Of a DNA stretch of 64,000 bases, positions 44,075 through 56,593 are shown piece by piece. The stretch comes from Oscheius onirici (Eukaryota; Nematoda; Chromadorea; Rhabditida; Rhabditidae): assembly GCA_932521025.1 (NCBI GenBank), contig OW051471.1:3968001-4032000 (forward strand), in the 5' to 3' direction. Below the pieces are notes generated by a model. That model was not told the origin of the DNA. It saw nothing but the letters and a program-made list of their open reading frames with translations, and searched no databases. Position numbers and translations under genes: made by a program. Within the stretch, counting starts at the first letter, position 1. Each line of letters begins with the position of its first letter.

Positions 44075-45391
44075 CTAACCAATGACCGTGTTCCTGACTT
44101 CGAACCGAACGAGACCTCCTTTCGCTAACTCCGTGCCTTGTTTCAGTTCAAAAGACAAGCTGTAGCCTTTCTGTTCGTTGATCGAATACGAGACTGGTAG
44201 GTCGGTTTGGAGACTGAAGAGTGTTTTTTGGCAGCTTTGGGGAACTTACAACATTGCGTAGCTCTTGTAGTCCTGGTAGGCAATCTTCGCACTGAAGTTT
44301 CCTCCGCCGACTGACATTTCCTCGATTGTGAAGTTGAAGATCATTACATCTTCGCCTAAAACCATTTTGTTTGCTCTTTTCTCACTTGTCTGATTTTGAA
44401 CAAATGATTGTCTTGAAATACTTACTAGTCATGGACATTGCCGCATTCTGTGTCAAACCAACGTTCGGATAGTCTGCCGACATGAAGAAGCCATTCCTTT
44501 CCGATTTTATGGTCGACCAGCTGGCTAAACTCTTTAGTGTTCTATAAACTTACAGTAACTCACAGTTATCGACACTGACTTCTATATTTGCTGTACCAGA
44601 AACCATCTTGTATGTTCTTGTCGTTCCCCTAACCTCTTGAGGAAGGGAATAATTGGAATTGGTGACAGGGAAAGAGGTTAACTCCAAAAGACTTCCAGGC
44701 ATCCCAGTATGAATCGAGAAGGTTCCATCCGAGTCAGAATCGACAGATTGTAAGTACTCGACGCAACTCTCAGTACAGTAAGTTGTGAGATAAGCTGGGT
44801 CGGAGCCAGAGGAGACCAGTTCCATGAAGATTGGAAGACCGATTCTTATGAACCAACGGGAGGACGTGGTCAGATCTTCTGAACTTCTCATTACAGTAAC
44901 CGATTCGGATGTTCTTATAACCCAAAATATACAACCGTTTACTTGGAGTAAAAACGACCAAGGCAATATAAGAAATACCTGACAGAGTCACAGCCACCAA
45001 GAATCCTTCGGGATACCTTGACTCATCGCAGACCAAAGTCGTCGTAAAGTTGAAGTTGAACACTTGACCAGCAGTAAGTTGCGTCAAACTGAGCCTTGGG
45101 CTATCGTAAATAACGAACGTACTTCATTAGCAAAGTTCCTTCCTCGACAGACTCTCCCTTGTACAGATAGCATGTTGAGAAGTCTTTGTTCTCTTCACGA
45201 ACAGCCAGATTCAATGTGTACGGAAATATTTTGTGATAAGCAAATTTCTGTATTCTTACAGCTGATTTCGAAGCGAAAACGAATGGATTTTGTGTCAGAG
45301 TAGCCATAGAAATAAAGGATTGGTTCTGTCCGACTGTGAATACATTTGCGGATTTGACTAGAGAAATTAGGGAGAGAAGAAGGACGGACAT
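44075..45391 (-). CDS. secreted protein, possibly CUB-like domains
   Basis: The start at 45391 gives a signal peptide (MSVLLLSLISLVKSANVFTV). The mature chain is beta-rich with few cysteines over seven or so short exons: REENKDFSTCYLYKGES, LTAGQVFNFNFTTTLVC, TCVEYLQSVDSDSDGTFSIH-like segments, WSTIKSERNGFFMSADYPNV, IFNFTIEEMSVGGGNFSAKI, and the last exon SYSINEQKGYSLSFELKQGT ending RFEVRNTVIG plus stop (44077-44075). The phrase GFFMSADYPNV resembles the opening of CUB or nematode CUB-like domains, found in many secreted immune-response proteins. The match is weak and I would not assign it without a profile search. Gene structure and secretion are convincing. Confidence 0.5.
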
Positions 45392-45953
45392 GGTCGACGG
45401 GAATAAAAGAACTGACTCACGGGAATTCTTATCAGGAGACGCGTCATTCCGAAGACAAATCACAGGTTGGGGTCTGAAAAACGAGCAGAAGGTTGAACTA
45501 CAGTGTGACTGGAATGTTTGAGGGATTTACTCCTTCACCAGGCAGAAGCCTTCAGGCCAAAAAGAGACTGAACCAAAAGCAGTCTCTACTCCAGTTTTCA
45601 GCAAAGACTTTTCTTCAGTTCTTGAACTAACAATATGTTCTTTTCAGGTTTCCAAATCCAGTCAATTTTTTAAGAGTAAGCGCCGACAAGACGTGTCCAG
45701 TACTCTCTAGAAATTATTCCAGCTTTCTCGTCTTCCTGTATATGGGTCTCGTCTTCAACACTTCTACCAGTTGAAATGTTTTTTTACGAAAATTATTTTA
45801 TTACAAAACTATACTAGATAAATTGGCGTATAAAACTGACCAGATGAGTGGAACCGAAAAGCTAAAGAACCCGCATAGATTCTGGGACAATATTTACGGT
45901 TAATCTAAAAAATAGTTATAGATAAATAGAGGGAAATGTACATGTAGAAAATA

Positions 45954-48760
45954 CTAGCCACTGGGACCTGCCTGGGTGGAAACTTCGATACATTTTGGGG
46001 CAACAATTTCTTTTTTGAGGATTTCCTCGTAGCGACGTCTGGCGAAGGTCTCCTTTTGTGATTTGCGACGAAGCAGACGCCTCTTCCTTTGAATGTTTCG
46101 CGATGGAAGTGGCTCCTTCTTCAGAAACTGCGCGACTGTGGGAAAGTAGTTTGAGTGCTTCGAGGCGTAGTGGAAGAGGTTCACCGAGCTTCTGGAAAAA
46201 TCCTTTGTGCACGAAACAAAATTAGGAAGTCTCCGGGATTGTATAGTCCATGCGAGAAAAGTTAGCATACTTGAAAATATGTATGGCTCCCTCCAGATCG
46301 TACATCGTTCTGGCCGGATTGTGCTGATCAATTGGATCCTGTACGTAGCACCTCTGTTGTGGTCGAATTGGGAATGGAGCCTCTCTTCTTCTTCCAATCA
46401 GCGAATGCCTCAAGCTGATGTAGATGTCGTTATAGTCGAAGGTACTGTAGTATTGGAGAAACCTCAAGAAGAGTTCAGTCATGGTCATCGTGTTCTTTTC
46501 TCCTGCTAAAATTGAGAGATTTTGAAGAAGAAGTTGGTAAATTCTCTTAAAAAACAACGCTACGGGGTAATACTGGAGCTGGCTACCCTTATCTATGTAT
46601 TTATCGAATTCTACGTGTAAAAACACAAAAAAACACGAGAACTGTTCAAATTAGGTATACCCAAAATAGGTAGCCTTGGTCTAGTTTAAACAAAGCGTTC
46701 TTTGAAAATCCAATGTATGTTCTTGATATTTTTCGTCCAAGGGGTTGGTTTACAAGCAGAATTCAATGAATACACGCAAGAAGTGGAAAATGGCAAAAAA
46801 ATATACAAAGGGGAACTTGTATCATTTTTTTAATCAACTTACCGCATTCGACTTTTGGAAACTTGTTGATGTCAATGTATCGCGGGTAGATGTGTTCACT
46901 TTCGGCATAAAAGTCTGAAAAAACCGCTATTTTTGCACAGTAATAAGGGCCTACTGGCTTCCGGTCCATCAGGAAATTGTTTCAGACACTTTTTCCTCAA
47001 ATTTGGCAAGACTGGCGGCTCGACGCCGCACTGTAGAAAATGAATGAGGAGCAGAGTTATACAGTAGCTGTTGAATTTGGCTTTTGGCGGGCACGGCTGC
47101 TTCAGCTTGGTCACGGCCGCCCAATTTTTGACAAATATGGCCAGCGGAGCGAATCTTGGGTCGAATCTGAGAAGTTTTTTTTTGTTATAAAATTTGCTTG
47201 AAAATGGCGTCACTTTGTGTATCCTCTAATGAGAAGCGAATTGTGGACGCCGGAAAGAAATCTCGTCGGACAGACGCTGAGATCACATTCAATTTCGCAT
47301 TCTGTGTACATTTTGAGAAGTGGGATCTGTGAAAATTCTTACTTTGAGGGAAAATATCGAAATAACTCACAGAAGCGTCTCGGAGATACATCTCCTTGAT
47401 CTTGTAGGGAAATTTTTTGAGTAGGACCTCGTACTGAATCATGCTTCTGGTCATCTGCAGGAAGCGGAAAGATTTACTGAAAAAAACGGTAAAACTTCGA
47501 GATTTAGGGGATTTCAGGCCATTCGGAAGACTCGTTATTAAAAACTCACATCCTTTCCGGACAGCTCGCATTTTTCATGCCGTTCGGAATGAAGAGACAG
47601 AGATCGACGTCGCTGCCTTTGGCGGCCAGTCCGCTGATACTGCTGCCCGTTTGGAAGACTTGACAGTGCCAATTGAGTTTCATCTGATAGAAAATAAATT
47701 TTTTTGGAGAAAACTGGGATACTTCTTGGTTGTAGTTCTGGCAAATGTCCTGGATCACTTTTCGAAACTTTTCCTTGGCGCGGACTTCGTCTTCCGTCAC
47801 TTTTGTGTCCTCGTACAGCTGCATGATTTCGGCATCAAAAATGTTCAGATTTTTTTCCTTGGCAACGATTCTGTTGATCCAGCTGAGTTTATGCTCATTA
47901 GATATAAAACTGGAAACATACGAAGCGCCAAATTGATACTTTTCTATGAAGGAACGGTTTGGATAGATCTGCCATTCTTCATTCCACTCCGACTCTTTGA
48001 ACGACAGAACGGTCTGAAAGTTGAACATAAAACGAGCCAAAAAAGTGTCCATTTTTTGTGTTTTTACCCATAGGAACCACTAGAACATGAAAACTAAGAA
48101 AAGACGTTGGATTTTCAAAGAATCACTCATGCTTACAAAACGAAACCAAAACTCCCTATCTAGGGCAAATGTTGAGTATTTTCCTTGTTCTGGAGGTTGT
48201 TTTACACACAGAATTGAATAAAGACGCTCAAAAGGTGTAAAATGGGTGGAAAACAGCTAACAACACTAAAATAACACGAGTGTTTCTAGGAGATTTACCT
48301 TTGCGGGTCTATGATTCTGTTGATGTCTTATTATTCTTTTATGATTGCCTTGGATTGTGTTGGGTCGAGAAGTATTATAGGGTCTTCTGTGATCGTTATG
48401 CGTGTCGAATCCTCGAATATCACCGAATCCTTGTTTGCCAAAGTTGGGGTTGCCCTCCGCACAGCTGTATTTAGAAGCATCGTCGCCGTAGCCAGAAAAA
48501 TAATCGTATGATTTCGGGGCATCGGAGACGGCTTCTTGTTCTATTTCCGTTGGCTCCTTTTCTTCGTCCGCCTCGTACCTCGAATCCCTGTTAAAAAAGC
48601 TTTTGAGATGGTTGCAAAGAACGAAAACGGAAATTGTATTTTTTTCTAGAAAATGAAGAAAAATCACTGACTTTTCCCAAGTGTCCCCCATGTAGTCGGA
48701 TTCCTCCGAAATTGACGACGGAGATGGGCTCGATGGCTCCTCATGTTGGTCTCTTGTCAT
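45954..48760 (-). CDS. gld-2: cytoplasmic non-canonical poly(A) polymerase, GLD-2-like
   Basis: Adds poly(A) to cytoplasmic mRNAs, in germline and neurons, usually recruited by RNA-binding partners such as GLD-3. The start at 48760 (MTRDQHEEPSSPSPSSISEE) opens a low-complexity acidic and His/Asn-rich N-terminus. The catalytic core begins near 48015 (TVLSFKESEWNEEWQIYPNR). The nucleotidyltransferase signature is VFQTGSSISGLAAKGSDVDL near 47650-47600, with the DxD metal-binding pair in SDVDL. Further parts are DPRFAPLAIFVKNWA (central domain), SYCITLLLIHFLQC, and the PAP-associated segment (TELFLRFLQYYSTFDYNDIY; VQDPIDQHNPARTM). The C-terminus is basic (RKRRLLRRKSQKETF) and ends at 45954. There is no RNA-recognition motif, as usual in this family. 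Introns are short except one of about 285 bases before the core. The gene appears intact. Confidence 0.85.
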
Positions 48761-49130
48761 TCTGAAACATTAATATCAAAAATGAGGGCAAACGAGGGAA
48801 GACCAACTGTGAGAAATTGACAACGCGTGTGATAAGAACTCAATCGACGCACTTTTGCGCCCACTGCAGAAGTGTTTTTAGAGACGAAGAATACTTTTTT
48901 CACTACTTTCCTTTTTTCTTTGAGCTTTCGAAGCATAACAATTTGTTGAATTCGGCGTGAAAACAACCCCTAGAAAGTTATTTGGGTTGATGGAGATAAA
49001 ATGTTCGACCTAACGTCGCTGCCTGCCGTATTTTCTGCTTATCAACTTACAAAACTTACCGTCTATCTAGTGTCTATCTGCCAACAAAAAGTGACAACGT
49101 AAAACTTGAATATTTGATAATAAAAACAGC

Positions 49131-49149
49131 GAGCTCGCGAGCTCGCGAG
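49131..49149. repeat. short GCGAGCTC palindromic repeat
   Basis: GCGAGCTCGCGAGCTCGCGA is a tandem, self-complementary GC-rich string in AT-rich intergenic DNA between GLD-2 and PICK1. It could form a hairpin; no function can be assigned. Confidence 0.5.
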
Positions 49150-49286
49150 ACAAGGCGAGAAAATATTTCAAACAATATTTTTGCCGCCTAATGGATCTGC
49201 CCTAGTTCTGGATAAACAAACAGGAATGATCACCTTTCATTTCAAGTTTACACGTATAAAGCAAAGACCAAAGATGACACATTGTG

Positions 49287-50940
49287 CTAATTGATATCAA
49301 TGAGAGATGGAGATTCGATTGTCTGTTCGAGATCCAAGAGGTTGTGAGAAGAGACAGATCTTTCCTCAAAAACTAAGAGTTCTTCTTCCTGAACCGGACT
49401 GTCGGCTCTCTCAGTCCCGTATTCCTCCAGGCGGTCATGAGAAGACAGTTCATCAAGTTTTGAGTTTATCTAAAGTCTTTCCCATTCGATTCATCAGTAG
49501 AAACAGACCTTGGCAATGTCGATCTCAATCGGTGTATTGGCCGTCTTTTGAAGAATGGCTATGCAGTCGGACTGGCACGACTTCATCACATTGGCATGGT
49601 TGGTCAGATGAGTCGCAATGTCTCTAACTGAAATCAGTTCAGTGCGTTGCTCAAAAGGAACATTGAACACTATTATTGAAAACTCAGTTGAGTACGCAGA
49701 CAAGTTTAAATCTCTAGCTTTGTAGCTATCTATTCATACAAAGCTAATGATCACAAGTCAAAACTGACCATGTTTCTGGTCCAAGAGTTCAATCTTGACC
49801 ATGACATCGTTTCTCATCTGGGTGAATCTGGAACGAGCGTCCTGTCTGCAGCGTAGCATCAGTCTGTATTCGTAGTTTCCGGTCTCTACACGATAGAGAG
49901 CCTCATCCAGAGCGTGGAACTCGACTTCCTCGTCATCCAGTTCCTTGATTTTCAGACAATAGCTCAGATATTCGTATTTGACGTCGAGATATCTGAACTG
50001 AATTGGTCAAGATATCTAGGAACTATTACTTTTTGAGTGTCAGCTGGGTGTCCGGAATGACTTTGTCCACATAGGTTACTAGGTCCGAGACAATTGGTTT
50101 CAATTGCTTCAAGCCTTCGCTCTGAACCAGACTCTTTTTGGATAAAAACCAAAAACTGACCTGTCTCTTATCCAGTAACCGATGAGCGTCGCCAAAAACA
50201 TTGAAAGCTTCATTTGCGTTGAGCTGAGCCTCATGAGCGGCAAGTTCACAAAAGACATCGCCGAAGACTGAATCCGGAGTTTAAAAAGAGTGTGGTTCAT
50301 ACTCTTCTGCTGCTCGTTAATCTTCTCCTGGAACTGAAACAGTTCGTTGAAATACGATATCAAGTTCCTGTAGAGCTCGGCGTTGTCTTCCAGAACTTTC
50401 ATCTTCTTAAGTAGCGGATCGTTGCAGAGAATCGCTCTGAAAAGTTCTTGCTCTGGTTGAGACTATGGGCATACCTAGAGAGTCCCAAAGCATCTGCGGA
50501 ATCCTGGTCCATGAACTCGACAATTTTGTGCTTTACCTTCTTCAGAACAATGTCCATTGTCTTCCCCTTGGCCGGGTCTGCTTCCAATTTGTTTATTGTT
50601 ATCTGAGAGTTGAATTGAATAGAAATGGAAGGATACCTTGACTGGATTGGTACTGCACTGAATCAACGAAGCAACATTGTTTTTCTTCTCTCCCTTCACA
50701 TTGATCCCATTTATCGCGATGACCTCGTCTCCACATCGGACTCTGTTTCAGGCTTGAGAGAGAAATAAGAAATTACCTCGAATCAAAACTAGCTGGACTG
50801 CCGTCAAAGACTTGAACTACGTAGACACAGGGACAGAAGGGATGGCCTCCCCCGATGGTGATGCCAACGAGACCTTTTTCGTCTTTGATTATTTCAATCG
50901 TCTCGGACTGGACTCTCATGCCCATACGGTCTTCTTCCAT
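49287..50940 (-). CDS. pick-1: PICK1: PDZ and BAR domain protein
   Basis: Peripheral membrane adaptor that binds receptors and transporters through its PDZ domain and curves membranes through its BAR domain, for vesicle and receptor trafficking. The start ATG at 50940 lies three bases after GTTTCAG, a probable trans-splice site. PDZ domain (about residues 15-100): VQSETIEIIKDEKGLVGITI, GGGHPFCPCVYVVQVFDGSP, CGDEVIAINGINVKG. Linker and BAR/AH region: KKVKHKIVEFMDQDSADALG, ELYRNLISYFNELFQFQEKI, AAHEAQLNANEAFNVFGDAH, KYEYLSYCLKIKELDDEEVE, LYRVETGNYEYRLMLRCRQD, MRNDVMVKIELLDQKHV. The C-terminus is acidic (DSPVQEEELLVFEERSVSSH) and ends SLIDIN plus stop at 49289-49287. The order and the LRCRQDAR motif are characteristic of PICK1. 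The gene appears intact. Confidence 0.92.
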
Positions 50941-51386
50941 TATCTGAAACTTTTTGTTTGTGTTAGAAAATGGAAACTGACCAATTGATTGGCCGAAGAG
51001 TGAGATGGAGGATCTTTTGTGTTCATAGATGCACTCATGAACATTGAAGAGGGAAATTGTTTTGGAAGAAAATATAACCCAAAGGGAGAAGGCCTCGGAG
51101 CAGCTGACAGCCAGATACGGCAGACGTATCGATCGCCGGGGAACCTTATTGCCAAAAGGAGACGGCTCTCCCATGTTAATTGTTCCGGGAAGCTTATAAT
51201 TTCCTGTTCTTTTTGAATAGATTATTAATACACTTTACTGATGTGCTTATGATTACTTAACAAATATCACAATAAGGACAGTAGTTTGTTACAAAAATGC
51301 AGATTTCTTTCCACAACTCTACTGAACTGGTTTACTGAAGATTGAAGAACTTCTTCTAAAAACTTTTCTTTCTTATTAGCATCAGT

Positions 51387-52691
51387 TTAGAAAGTCACCA
51401 GGATAGAATTCTTCATCTCCCCTCCATTAGCGTAGACTCTCATGTCTTGAGCTGAGCGACGAATGACGGAAAGCATATGATTTAAGCCTGTAAAAGTTGT
51501 TGAATATCTTGCAAAAATCATACTTTCTACTGGAACCATAGCTGCAATATTCTGCTTGTTCTTAGATTCAAAAGTACGACGGTAGGTCTTCCGTTGCTCT
51601 TCAGTCAGACGCTGCCAAGCACTTCGACCTTGGAAGAAAGGGTCACGCATGCAGATCGGATGAGCTAATTCCCTGCTTCTCCGGCTGATGGGTAGTGGAG
51701 TATGAATTTGAATCACCTTTAAAAGTTGTTCTGTTCGTTTGTCTGAGATTACGTTGCTCTCGAAGGAAAAGGTTGAATAAAACTCGAGAAACCTGAGAAA
51801 GTGTTAGGCAAGGGTTCCACTGTCGGTTGACCAATTTTCGATGACTTCGGTATTTTAGTATTTCCAAGGTACTGCCTCACGAGGATTGAAAAACTCCTGA
51901 AATCTTTGATTTTTAAAACACCGGACAAATACCTTTTGAATGTAGGGGACAACTCGATCTCTGTTCTTCCAGTACTTCCTGAGAGTTCGCCATCCATACT
52001 GTTGGAGATAGTAGATGGTCAACAGATACCAATGGTAGGTTTTGAAGAACAACTTCTCTCCGCCGCAGATTTCGTTCGCTTTGGCCCACTACAAAAACAA
52101 GTCTCCAAAGCTGATAGAGTGTATACCTTCTTGACCCAGAATTCAAGCTGAGGAAGGATGTTCGGAGCCCAAGCGCAATAAGTACGGAGCAGTTCTGTGT
52201 TCTCGATTCCCGAGAAGTTATCGTAGCTGATGCTAAAAAATTACAGTTTTTCAGTCTTCTTCTTCGACTCACTCAATTTCGATTCCACGCCAGTTTGGGG
52301 CTGTGACAATAGGAATCTTGGCAGTACTGATAAACTCCGCCTCACAGTCTAGATCACTTTTAGACAGGACCCGGAAAACTTGATACAAAACCTTCAGAGG
52401 ACTCTGACTTTCTTCCTGAAGGGGTATATTTGGGGAGATAATATATACCCAAACCTTTCGATCTACAAAGCTCATTTTGAGCTTAAAACTATCGAGTTTG
52501 AAGCTCATGTCGTAGTCAGAGGTGACCTTTGAACCGAACCCGTTTCTACAAGAGCCGTAAAACTAAAGTTTTAAAGGTAAAGTTCAGAAGAGTCTTGGAA
52601 CCATCAAAGATCCGTCTCCACACTCTTCAGAGATGAGCTTCTCGAGTTCCTGCCTCTTAGTCTCGACACGAATAAGATCTTTATAAGACAT
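51387..52691 (-). CDS. Cid1/TUT-type RNA nucleotidyltransferase (poly(U) or poly(A) polymerase-like)
   Basis: Small member of the non-canonical poly(A)/poly(U) polymerase family, expected to add U or A to RNA 3' ends. From the start at 52691 (MSYKDLIRVETKRQELEKLI) an exon join leads to FYGSCRNGFGSKVTSDYDMS, the GS...DxD catalytic signature. Next come TAKIPIVTAPNWRGIEIEIS, then YDNFSGIENTELLRTYCAWA, LEFWVKKWAKANEICGGEKL and TYHWYLLTIYYLQQYGW. The PAP-associated part ends RELAHPICMRDPFFQGRSAW. The third catalytic carboxylate, Asp in most relatives (VDIS), appears here as Glu (IEIS), which is unusual. About 425 residues, without accessory RNA-binding domains. It lies 447 bases upstream of PICK1 on the same strand. 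Which C. elegans protein (PUP, CID-1, MUT-2 type) it matches is not clear. Confidence 0.75.
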
Positions 52692-53588
52692 TTTCTGGGT
52701 TTCTGAAGAACACTTTTCCAGAGTAAAACTCTTTGCTTGCCATAAATGTGTAGCAGTGTTTCATTAATACCGCCGAGAGGGTTCCCATTCAACGAAAGTC
52801 TCCCAAAGGATTGTACTAGTTGATCACTTGTCACAATAACCCTAACAAAGCAGTTTGGAAAGCTCAAGAGATTACATTACATGCTGGCAGGACTTCAAAC
52901 TTTTCGGCGGCTAGTGTCAAAATGGCTTGTACAAGGATTAGGGTAGTTTTTATATGTCGGTGAGAAAATGGGGGAGAGAAGAGTCTAGAAGGCTCCGCCC
53001 ACTTTCCAGCATGTGCAGCAGCGAACGGAGTGACCTTTGGCCAAAAAGAGAAGGATTGCAGAGTGGAACTAATACTAGTCGAGCGTGGTTACTGGAATCA
53101 AGAAGATTTATAGCTCTTTTGCACAGTGACCGGACCTCTGAACCCGGATAAGGAGCCTCGCCTGAGCATAACTCAGTCAGAGACTCCAGCACCAAAAGCT
53201 TTGTATTTCCCTGCTCATATTTTCTGTCAGACCATTGGTGCCCTACTTCGCTATGCTATTTCTAGCCCAATCATGTTCTGCGAATCACCAGAGTCAATGC
53301 ACTTTTCTCCAACACTTCCCGAAGGCGGTCGGAGGGAGCTCGAAATCTGATTTTACTGGTATGGGAGCCAAAGGGTAGCTCTCTGCTCCCAAAACATCTT
53401 TTTCTGATGCCACAATCTTTCTTCCTTTTTTTCAAATTTTGTGCGAACAGGAAACGGAATTATACTGACACAAAAACAGAAGACAGTTTATGAAATAAAA
53501 AATAAAGCATATGTCTTTGCGATACACGTGTCTCGTCGAAATAAAAATCTAGATTTAGAGATCGTTCTTTTCTCTCCAAATTACCGGC
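52692..53588. other. intergenic between two minus-strand genes
   Basis: A minus-strand ORF near 52867-52692 overlaps the presumed 5' leader of the nucleotidyltransferase gene but shows no domain. The rest has no coding pattern. A TATA-like box is not obvious. Confidence 0.4.
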
Positions 53589-56500
53589 TCAAACTCGTTT
53601 CAATGAATGCAGCTGACTTCTGTAGAGAACTTCGCTCAGTTCTCTCTGAAGTTGAATGGCTGTCTCAGGATCTTTGGCTTCGAGTTCACGGCAAGTATGC
53701 TCCACCAAACGACCTACAATTTCTCCAAATGTTCTAACAAAAAGTTGACTCATACCCATGGTGGTCCATTTGTCCTCCTTGACTCCGACTTCCAGACGCC
53801 CATCCAGATGAGTCGAGTTCCTCTTGCCCAGTCCATTGACTTGAGACTTTCTTTCGATTTTCTGTTCCTTGGTCGAATGGTCAACAGAGAAGAGAGCTGG
53901 GAGAGGAATTCCAGCAGAGGTAGACTATAAAGTTTTCGGCTTTAAAACATTCTCGAACTTACGAGAATCTGGGCAGTGGCAGTTGGATTGGAGGTGGAAG
54001 CAGCCACATTGGGAAAGACGTTCTTGATGGCTTCCTCTTTTGGCGGAACCCAGGTCGTGACAATCTATAAAATGTAACGATTCGACAAATAGCTCTACCT
54101 GAGGAGAAGGACAGTTCTTCTTCGGATCACGCATGGAGGGGGAGGCAAGACGCGAACGCTTCTGAGCCGTCGGCTGGTTCTCACGAGGACTTATCTCCTG
54201 CTGAGGACTGAAAATACATTCTTCTTTTTATATTGTGACACAACTTTCAGTAATCCGAGCATCTGCTGGAGATGCACTTGCATGTCGTGACCATTGATCC
54301 CGTTGGCCATCAGAACTTGTCCCATCGTCGTCTCAAAGTTAGTTTTTGCTGAAAAGATCATGAGAATATGAAGAGGGAGAGAAAAACCGTACCGTCCTTA
54401 TCCAAGAGAAACTGCAGTCGAGATCGAAGTTCCTCCTGACTCAGATGGAAGTCGACAGCCAGTTTGGCATTGGGAACACGGACAAAGTTGGACAGCATCT
54501 TCCAGGCCGAGAGGGCAAGTGGAACTGTCAGACTCTTTCCGCCTGGAATCGTTCTCAGTCCTTCGACAATGTCTTTCAGGAGGTTCTTCTCCATCGGGGC
54601 TCTATTCTCGAATATGACTACAAAAAAAGGAGATTCTCACTCGATCTCAGTATTCCATAATTCTGGCCGAAGCTTGATGCCTTCGATGAGTCCGACCGTC
54701 AGCTCTTTCGACCATTCCAACGGTTCGTGTTGTTTCGACTCGACCGGCTCTTCTTTGACTGTTATAGCTCGCAAGTTTCCAATCCCTGGCTTAGGAACGT
54801 TCGTGGCAGTAGTTGTATTGGCGACGCTCCCCAAAGCCTGAACCAGAGTTAACAATTGTCCCGACTCAAACAAACGTTGAGAACCTCAGCAACACTCATC
54901 GGAAGAGAATCCAATGTCTGGGCCTGCTGACCGCGAGTCCTGTTCGAGTATTTGGTACGTGTTCTTCGTCCTCGAATGGTAGATTCCGTCGCCATTGGAC
55001 GGCTTTCTTGAAGGAGAAAGCCACTGGAAGTTGTAGTAGGAACCAATTGGACAGGAGGCATGCTCTCCGGCGTCGATTGGGTGGGGTCTGGAGAGGAGAG
55101 ACGGTCGTGGGATGCGAACGACTGACCTTTCTTGGTAATTTCCATGTAAAGAGACATTTCCGGCGAGAACAGACCCGTTCCAGACGAAAACCTACGGGAC
55201 TTTTTCGAAGGTACAAGCTAAATATTCAAGTTTTGACAGAAAAAAAGTATCCAAACCTTAGTGGCAGCATGCTCTTCGGGAGTTGAGGCATACTTGTGAG
55301 TCAGTTCGACAAAACGGTCCGGATTCAGAGATCTGTCAGTGGAATTGAAGCGAATGAGAATGAGACACCTACCCGATGTAAACATTGTAGATGTACGAAG
55401 GCGAGTTGACCAAAAAGTTCATCGAATTCACATAGCGCCAGTTGAACTTGAACTCGACTGCTCTCGAGTACATCTCAATCAACCAACACCACTTTTCTAG
55501 CACGGCCCAGGCTGAAAACTTGTTCATCCCTGCTTAAAATGTCATCAAACTCATATAGCCCACTTCGCACACCCTTTCCTGCTCTGAGAACCCTTTCTCA
55601 CTATCCAAGACCTACCGTTCATTCTGGGGTCCTGATTCTGAAGTACGGTTGCAATCTCATTGGCAAAAACTTCCATGACCTTCTCCTTCGTACAACGGAT
55701 CTGAGCAGATTTGTCCTGTTTCGACGACTGCGTGTTAATCTGAAAAAGGGTGTTTGAATATGGCTTTAAGTAATTGAATGTCTTGGTTTCATAGCTACAG
55801 GTATAGCCATCGGTCTTTTCTGCAGGTTACAATTGTTTGATGAAGAGTTCACAACTTTTCGCTGTGGACGTTTAAAATGCTTCAGACTGCCAGAATCGAC
55901 AATTTTGATGTGAACGTTATTCAGACTTGTTAGATCAGCATATTTTCAAGATTGTGATCGAAAACAGGGTCTGACCACTCATTTTTCCTTTGAACAGCTA
56001 GAGAATTCGAAACATGCCTGGATACTTGTCGAAATGTTTTTGACGCACAACCAAGATATATAAGAGACAAAGGAAAAAGAAAAGTCAGACTGACCTGATG
56101 GAGAACGGTGTTCTTCTCGACGAGAGCCACGAGAATTCCTCGCAGCAGGTCGTTCCATTCAGGAGGGTCCTGAAAGCTTTGGTAAGACTCACTCCAAGTG
56201 CGATCCATTTCAAAAATGGTTTCTTATCTGATCTTTCTTGTTTCAAAGTTTTTCCAAAAGATTCATAAGTCAATCTCCCACTTTCCACCCCTTCGATTGA
56301 TTTTCTTCCGCCACACATTGTCAGAGAGACAACTACTAATTTCCGCGCCGAAAATATCTAATGGCTGTCCGTTTACGCGAAAATGTTTCTCGATGTACTA
56401 TTGGGGAGAGAGAGTACACATGAAAACAGCTGCTCTTCTTCCCTCTCGGACACGGCCTGGAATTCCCCGCTTTTTGGAAGCACTTTCTTTTCATCTTCGC

Positions 56501-56593
56501 TGTCCCCCTTATTATTAATTGGAAAGAACTTACCGTTCCGGCATATGCGTCCACTGGTTTGTAGCAAGGCTCGTCATCTTTTGTCTGAGCCAT
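53589..56593 (-). CDS. unrecognised helical, probably nuclear protein
   Basis: A multi-exon gene starting at 56593 (MAQTKDDEPCYKPVDAYAGT) and ending ...SEVLYRSQLHSLKRV, stop 53591-53589. The N-terminal half is helical (WNDLLRGILVALVEKNTVLH; AVLEKWCWLIEMYSRAVEFK and FNWRYVNSMNFLV). The middle is Ser/Thr/Pro-rich and basic (STIRGRRTRTKYSNRTRGQQ). A segment LEWSKELTVGLIEGIKLRPE, with LLKDIVEGLRTIPGGKSLTV and LALSAWKMLSNFVRV, is weakly like a MADF/SANT DNA-binding unit. A second helical segment (LSQEELRSRLQFLLDKD; MQVHLQQMLGLL) and a basic stretch (QKRSRLASPSMRDPKKN) follow. VKEEP-type motifs could be SUMO sites. I do not recognise the family; transcription or chromatin function is only suggested by composition. 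Confidence 0.55.
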
